Assembly (NCBI GenBank): GCA_029204225.1
Contig: CM055107.1
Span: forward strand, 2,345,218 to 2,409,217
From: Diphasiastrum complanatum
Lineage: Eukaryota > Streptophyta > Lycopodiopsida > Lycopodiales > Lycopodiaceae
Length of the DNA stretch: 64,000 bases
Direction of reading: 5' to 3'
Positions 57,946 through 64,000 of the stretch are shown here, piece by piece. A program made the translations under genes and the position numbers. A model generated the notes under the pieces. It worked only from the letters and a program-made list of their open reading frames with translations. It was not told the DNA's origin and searched no databases. Numbering within the stretch: position 1 is the first letter of the stretch; each line of letters begins with the position of its first letter.

Positions 57946-58689
57946 GATTCAGTCTCTTTGGATTACCCATCTGTCTTTTTTAGTTTTTTCTTTTCATATT
58001 TGACTTGTGACCTTGGCTGTCGATCTTGCTGATGTTGTTGTTGGCAGCGTAACTGCTCCAGTGGATCCAAGCAGATCCACTCTCTCCCCCCCCTAAAAAA
58101 AAAAACATCTGTTGCTGGTGACTGTTCATGCTCAAGATTGAATCGGCATGTGGAACACGTAGTTAAAACTCGTTGAACATGCAACTGGACTAAAGATTGA
58201 ACAAATTTTAACTAAATTTGTTTCGATTTTGCTGTAGTTGACTCAAGAATAATATGGCACTGAGATGCAAGAATCAGCTTTAATTTGACATGGATTTCTC
58301 ATATGTCTCAAAAATCCTAAACTGCTATACAAGGAAATCTAAAGATGGACAGATGAATGAAAATGTGTTCTAGAGATGCTTTATAGAAGACTCTCGTGCA
58401 ATAGCTATTTCTCATGCAAAAATCAATCACACAAAATAGGTGAAGAGAAACAAGGAAATAAACAAACATGACAAAGAGTGAGAACTATATAGTACTTGTC
58501 AAACAAAACTTGCATTCATCAACATTGATAATGTACCTTGATAGTTGCAATATTTTAGTTGTTTTGTAGAGTAATGTGACTTACTCTGACATGTCCTTTT
58601 CAAAACAAGACAGGGTTGGTGACACTAAAATCTACCATCATTGATAGCAGATATTGTAAGATATAGCTTGAGATGTAGGTATTATTGAG
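57946..58689. other. Unassigned stretch
   Basis: No convincing gene. A 73-codon frame at 58184-57963 (minus, with CQQQHQQDRQPRSQVKYEKK) has no domain. It lies between the truncated H LTR and the gag of G, so it is probably debris of one of these. Confidence 0.4.
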
Positions 58690-60370
58690 GTACTATGTCC
58701 TGAGGACCTCTGTGAACAAGAGATTCAGAACCGAATCTCTATTTGGATTTCCGAATCCGAGAAATATTGTGTATTGGCACATTGGAAATCTTATCAGCAT
58801 GTGGAAAGACAAATAGATTTGAGGTTGTAGAAGGGGAGAAAAACCGTCAATTCCCTGTGGAGGTTGCTCTTGGTTGGACATTGTAGCAGATGACAGAATA
58901 TCGGTTTCACTTTCTTTCGACAAGGACTCATTTCATATTGTCTTTTTTGCATTATGGAGCTGGTGTATTGGATGGTGATGTAGAAGTTTACAAGAAACTT
59001 CTCAATTGAGCAGCAGGTTGAGCGGGAGGGTGCTATAGTGCTTGTGTTGTTGTCATGAAGATATTATTGTGATTCATAACTGACGTGACAGACATGTAGG
59101 ATCTTAGTTGGTTGTTTTGGACAGTCTTTGAAACTGTGTTTTCGGATACAATCAGGACACCCAGCATGGTACTGGGTCTTTTCTGGACAATCAATCATGA
59201 AGTGGCCGGTTTCACCACAAATGAAACATCTGATGTGCAGTGGCCCTTGTATAACGGCGTAGCCATCTTGTAGTGGTTCTGGACTTGCTGGTGGATATCC
59301 ATGATAAGGAAAGGAATGTCCAGATGGTGATGGGTGTTCTTCATATTGTTGAACTGTATGTGTTTGGATAGGTCGATATGAAGGACAAGCATCAACAAGA
59401 TGCGTAGCCCGACAGTGTGGGCACCATATTATTTTTCGTCTATAAGGTACCTATATAGGGTTTGACTGACCAGACATACTGCTTTGGATAGACTTCAGGG
59501 TAGCTTGAAACTCATTGGTGAGTTTCTCCAACTGTAGTTAATGTTGCTTATTAAGCAACTCCAGCTGTGATTTTCAAAGCTGATCTCGGGTATCCTCGAT
59601 CGGCTTTGACTCATGGAGAGGAGCACGTGGTGCTCATCTTTCCTTGGATTCGTCAACATCTGATCCTTCGTCTTCTTCCTTGGTGGCATCAGACATAGCT
59701 AATTTGAGACTCATATATTCATCATTGGATTTAAGCTCGTGTCTAATCCATCTTGGAAGGTCGACTAAAAATCAGATGATGAGCATCTGTTCGGAGGGTT
59801 GTTCCTATACTTGATTTTTGAGGCATTTGAAATGCTCGATATAGTCTCATACACGTTCATTTTTTGCCATCTTGATGTTACTCAATTTGACAAAAGGACT
59901 CTCGATCAAGCGAAAGGGATTAAAGCGCTTGATAAAGGACTCTTTCAATATTGACCAGTCTGTCTTATCTTCACGATCAAGGTTGAAAAACCAATCACGT
60001 GCTTTAGCGATCATGGTCATTGAAAACAGTTGGACCATCGCATCGGGAGATGTTTTGCCATACACATCACATGCATTCTCAAAGATTTGTAAAAAACTTT
60101 GAGGGTCCGAACTACCATCAAACTTTGGTGGGTAGCAGAAATGCCATTAAGGTTGGTTCTGGCATGGGATGTTTCAAAACCATGAACATGGGTTCTGGCT
60201 CGTGAGGACTGGGCTCTATCAGGTTCTTGTCCTTTGAGTGAATTTGGGGATGGCTCGTAGGGTTGGGACCGCATTCGGTAGAACCTATGACGTCTGATTT
60301 GTTCAGCTACAGGGGACCTGATCTCGTATGGATAATCTTCTGGGATTTCAGGATCTGTATTGTCAGCCAT
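58690..60370 (-). pseudogene. gypsy G gag
   Basis: Starts at 60370 (MADNTDPEIPEDYPYEIRSP). After a frame change near 60120 it shows the gag domain (ENACDVYGKTSPDAMVQLFS, ARDWFFNLDREDKTDWSILK, ESFIKRFNPFRLIESPFVKL), much like gag of element A. Zinc knuckles lie at about 59110-59235: CFICGETGHFMIDC and CPDCIRKHSFKDC. Decayed C-terminal frames continue to 58693. Protease and pol are missing. At least three frame changes or stops are needed. Confidence 0.75.
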
Positions 60371-61300
60371 TGGGTATTGTTGTCTTTTTTGTGTTGGGTA
60401 TGTGTTTATGATGTTCTTGGATTTTTTAGGATTTTTGGTGTTTTTGGATTTTTTAGGGTTTTTGGTGTTTTTGAATTTTTTAGGATCTTGAAGGAAGTGA
60501 AGGTGGAGACTCAGTATAAAAAGGGCTTTCTATTGGTATGAGTTTTATTTTTTGAGATTTTTTTGGTGTTCATGTCTTTTTTTCTTTTTTTTTTCAGCAT
60601 CTAAGGCTTTGGGAAGATGGAATTCGGTCGAAATGCCAATCAGAGGTGTCGTTTGAAAGTTCTGTGGTCTGACATAGAGTTGGTCGGTTGAGATGGCGAG
60701 GAATCTCGTCGGTCGAGATTGGACCCAGAACCGTCGGTCGAGATCTGACGCTAACCCGTCGGTCGAGATCTGATCGAAAATCCGTCGGTCGAGATCTGAC
60801 GTGAACCCGTCGGTCGAGATCTCAAAAAAAAAACGTCGGTTGAGATTTCAAAAAACACGTCGGTTGAGATTTCAAAAAAAAAAAAAATTGTCGACTGATA
60901 TATGAGTTGAGGGCATCGGTTGAGATATGAGCAGAGGGCATCGACTGAGATGAGAGCGGAGGGCGTCGGCTGAGATGTGAGCGGAGGGCATCGGTTGATA
61001 TGTGAAGGGAAGCGTCAACTGAGATACGAAAAAAATGGAGCGTGACGGAGCGGCTGAAGGAGTGTAGTTGATGGGTGTGGGCTCTAGTTTGTAGTTGTTG
61101 TGGCTTGCTGGTTGGTTTGCAGGTTCAGGTGCAAGAAATTTAGTTTTCAGACAGATTTGCAAGCAAGTCGTTTTGTCTGCAATTGTTGTTTCTTGCTGGT
61201 CGTTTTGCAGGGTAGATTGCAGATCAGAACACTGTTGCAAGGTAGACTGCAGATCAGAACACTGTTGCAGCAGGTGTGGGTTTATGAGGTGTGGAGTTCA
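60371..61300 (-). other. Leader of gypsy G with a minisatellite
   Basis: 60681-61027 holds about 14 copies of gtcggtcgagat or its variants (cggttgagat, cgactgagat), spaced 20-29 bp apart. The remainder is T-rich. No coding frame. Confidence 0.8.
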
Positions 61301-61318
61301 AGCAGCAATGGTGCCAAA
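61301..61318 (-). other. Primer-binding site of gypsy G
   Basis: Minus strand ATTTGGCACCATTGCTGC next to the LTR end, the same type as in elements A and H. Confidence 0.75.
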
Positions 61319-62452
61319 TGTTGGCTGGTTCTTCTATCTGTCTACTAGTTCTGCTTGTTTGTTTCTTGTTACAACTTATGCTGCCTCCATTTTGGTTTTT
61401 AGTTGGGCATGTTCTTGATCATTTCTATTTGGTTCAATGCCCAGATCAGGTAGCAGATTCTCGAGGTTGTAGTATGGTTCAACCTGTCACGGATACTCAG
61501 ATTTCAAACACTCTTGAACTCTTGAAATCACTTGCAATCATTCTACCATACAAGCACACCAAGAATGCCCAAAAACAGCTCTTCTTGAAACACGGTTGGG
61601 CATTATTATGGCACTTAAAAACAGAATGCTAAAACAGATCATTGCAAAATGAACTAATATCAGATCCTACACTACTTTACTTGCATAAATTGACAAAACA
61701 AGCAACAAAAAGTAATCTATAGCATGTTAGAAGTCCAAGAATCAAGAAACTAACCAGTCTTTTGATTTTGGGACATTCCAAGAAGATCAAGAACTAGAAT
61801 GTTAGAGAATATGCAAGATTTATGCGACATTTCTAGCCTATTTAGTTTACTTGAATGTTGGCTCCTACATTAATCCACAAGAAAATATGAAATCTAATCC
61901 ACAACTAGGAAAGCAAGAAAACTAATCCACTCTAAATCCACAACCACACATAATATGAATGGAAGGGCATGATCATAGGGGCATCACTCAAAAAATCATC
62001 ATGATCAAGGAGCTTAGTGTAGCATCAAACTCATGGGAAATCTTCTTATTAAGCATGGAGTAGATACAATGCAAAAAGCTCCTCTTCACAAACAGGGAGT
62101 CTCTTAAATAAACAAGAGAGCTCCTTAGGTGGCATCCTAGTGGAAGTTCCACATTTCACAAATTACAAGTGGAATCAAAAGGTTACTCTACTTTCTTTAA
62201 GAGGGATCTACTTGCATTTATTACATTTGCTTAGAAATACTAGTTCCTACATGGTCATTCCATCTTTCGGGATTCACCACGAGGCTTACACAGTTCTTGC
62301 ATGTTATTACTAATTAGCATTTCTCGGCTCTCATACTCGGCTCTCAGTCTTCATTAGTCTCGTCTTTTCAGAGACCTCCTCGGTCTAAAGTGAGAGGTGC
62401 TCTTGAGTTGTTCTGTCTGAGTATCTTGGGGATTCGTCAGAATCAGCCAACA
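61319..62452 (-). repeat. 5' LTR of gypsy G (1134 bp)
   Basis: Left end TGTTGGCTG and right end CAGCCAACA form a perfect 9-bp terminal inverted repeat. A primer-binding site follows the left end, which gives minus orientation. No second copy is in the window, so the 3' part of G has been lost or lies elsewhere. Confidence 0.8.
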
Positions 62453-62944
62453 AGGTTTGGATATGAAAAATGAAAAATGAGCTTTGGATTCAAAGATCAA
62501 GTGCATGCAAAAGGAAAAGCAAAGATTGCAAAACAATGGAGATACAATAGTAAAGGTAAATTCACATTTATTTTGATTCATTTGATATTTAGTTGATAAC
62601 TTAAACTTTTTATTGTGCATTCTAGCATGCAAATCATGTGATAAAAAAGATACATTGCATTGAATTCATCAACGGATACATTTGCATTGCATAGATATGC
62701 ATTAAATAGACTATACATTGCATTAAATACATCAATAGATACATTTGCATTCAATAGATGTGCATTCAATAGACTATACATTTGCATTCATGGATTAAAA
62801 ATATACGCATTCAAAATTTTTGCAAGAATGATGTGATGCCAAAACATTATATTGATTGATTAAAAAACAAGTACATTGATGAGAGAATAAATTCTCTCTT
62901 CCTACATTGCCTTCTACAAGGCCTTACATTTAATTTAAAAATCT
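62453..62944. repeat. Short tandem repeats downstream of the transposase-like gene
   Basis: 62640-62790 contains imperfect repeats of about 60 bp (tacattgcattgaattcatc, gatacatttgcatt, agactatacatt). This lies just beyond the gene's stop codon and may be a subterminal region of its transposon. The rest is featureless. Confidence 0.4.
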
Positions 62945-64000
62945 CTACTCATCATCACTTCCTCCCTCCTCGCCTCCTTCATCTTGTAGGTGTACGTTGG
63001 TGTCCACATCTTCAAACTCCCCTTCGCTCTCATTCACGTACTCTTCCACGTTCTCTTCCACATTCTCCTCCACATCATGAACACTTGAAGTTGTAGAGCC
63101 TCTCTACAAAATAGAATCAAAGATTTAATTAAATTGAGATTAAACTTACTTGTAAACCACAAAGTAAACAATCACAAAACAATAAAGGTTAAGAGTTTAC
63201 GATTGGAAACAATCCATGGGATTCCATAAAAGCCTTAAGGCCGGCACATCCATGATCGTAACTTTGCTTGTACTCCACGGCGGTCATGTGTCTTCCAAAA
63301 TCACTAAGCTACAGTTAACAAAAAAACATAGTTTAGCAATACAATATAGTTTAGCAATAAAAAAACATTAACAATCTCAATACAAAAATAGAATCATATT
63401 AAAAAATATTGCACTTACAAATTGGGCCTCTAGATTGCCCCTTCCTCCCGATCCCAAGTGACTTTGGCCATGTTTTAAGAGCTTCTCGGCGGCGGCCCTA
63501 TGTTGTTGTTCATACTTTTGGAGATTGTTTTGCAACAATTCCCCTTTCACCTTCCTCCAATCCCTTTTAGAGCACCATCCAGGCTTCGTGGAATTCTTGG
63601 GATTCCTCACAATTCTTCTCATCAATTGCCTTTTGTTTCGAATCCAAAGGCACATTGTATTCAAGGCCCAAGTCCTACTAAAAGCATTGGATTGAGGAAA
63701 TTCAGAATACAAAGTCTCTATTGTTTTATTTTTGTCTTCAAGCGATTGGGAGGACCAATCGATCATGTAATCTTTACCAAAATATAAAGCAACTAAATCA
63801 TGCAAACGGGCATGAACTACATTGCCACACATATTTTTTATAACTCCACCACGTGGATTAAGATCATAATACATGCTACACGATTCTTGGGAAGGGGCAC
63901 CTTTGGAAGCTCTTCTCTCGGATGATTCACCCGAAGAAGATAACACAAGATTTTTGATTCTATCTCTTTGTTGAGGAGATAGATTCTCAAACCACTCTTG
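62945..64000 (-). CDS. Transposase-like protein (Ptta/En/Spm second-protein type), 5' end outside window
   Basis: Three exons with GT/AG borders in phase 0: 64000-63419 (open at the edge), 63308-63201 and 63103-62945. Exon 1 reads QEWFENLSPQQRDRIKNL, SMYYDLNPRGGVIKNMCGNV, WALNTMCLWIRNKRQLMRRI and a helical stretch ending LLKHGQSHLGSGGRGNLEAQ. Exon 2 is SDFGRHMTAVEYKQSYDHG. Exon 3 is a very acidic tail (HDVEENVEENVEEYVNESEG). The HLGSGG end resembles plant Ptta/En/Spm transposase proteins that bind element DNA. No stop or frameshift was seen, so it may be functional. A decayed copy lies at 39283-40138. Family assignment is moderate. Confidence 0.6.

Overview
This window looks like nuclear DNA from a plant with a large, repeat-packed genome. 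It holds Ty1/copia and Ty3/gypsy (Tat-like) LTR retrotransposons, CACTA-type transposase genes (TNP2, DUF4218, DUF4216) with spliced introns, and long GA/CT/GT microsatellites. I found no recognisable host housekeeping gene, organelle DNA, rRNA or CRISPR array. The species cannot be read from the sequence. Element names (A, B, C ...) are local labels.

Layout, left half. 1-10440: gypsy B (minus), a broken gag-pol whose integrase C-terminus (850-995) is cut off from the rest (5847-10440) by the related gypsy A (996-5846). 10441-11396 and 21254-22313: two halves of element E (plus), a coiled-coil/Q-rich element with its own LTR, split by copia C (11397-21253). The 3' LTR of C is itself interrupted by copia D (11868-14925, TSD gctgc) and a fold-back element F (15193-17175). 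23948-25868: remnant copia N. 26472-26842: a miniature LTR retrotransposon (TRIM) with a tRNA-like Pol III promoter in each LTR and a perfect GTTAG target duplication. 28050-29776: remnant copia K. 29777-31080: a second E-like segment.

Layout, right half. 33612-37984: decayed multi-exon genes, including a SET-domain-like C-terminus. 37985-44553: gypsy H and its LTRs, with a transposase-like fragment lodged inside. 44554-46513 and 50164-50693: the 3' and 5' parts of one TNP2-type gene in reversed order, each abutting an H LTR and sharing the target duplication gaaca. Between them (46652-50052) is a 3.4 kb inverted-repeat structure with palindrome-rich repeats and a third E-like segment. 51095-57527: an intact copia element M with one 1317-codon gag-pol frame and LTRs I could not tell apart by eye, inserted into a third H LTR (TSD aagtc). 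58690-62452: the 5' part of gypsy G, with a minisatellite leader. 62945-64000: a three-exon transposase-like gene that is open to the window edge.

How it fits together: the window is a nest of insertions with a readable order (E before C before D; B before A; TNP2 gene before H before M). M is the only element that looks able to move now. The tRNA-bearing TRIM and the permuted TNP2/H block are the most unusual structures.
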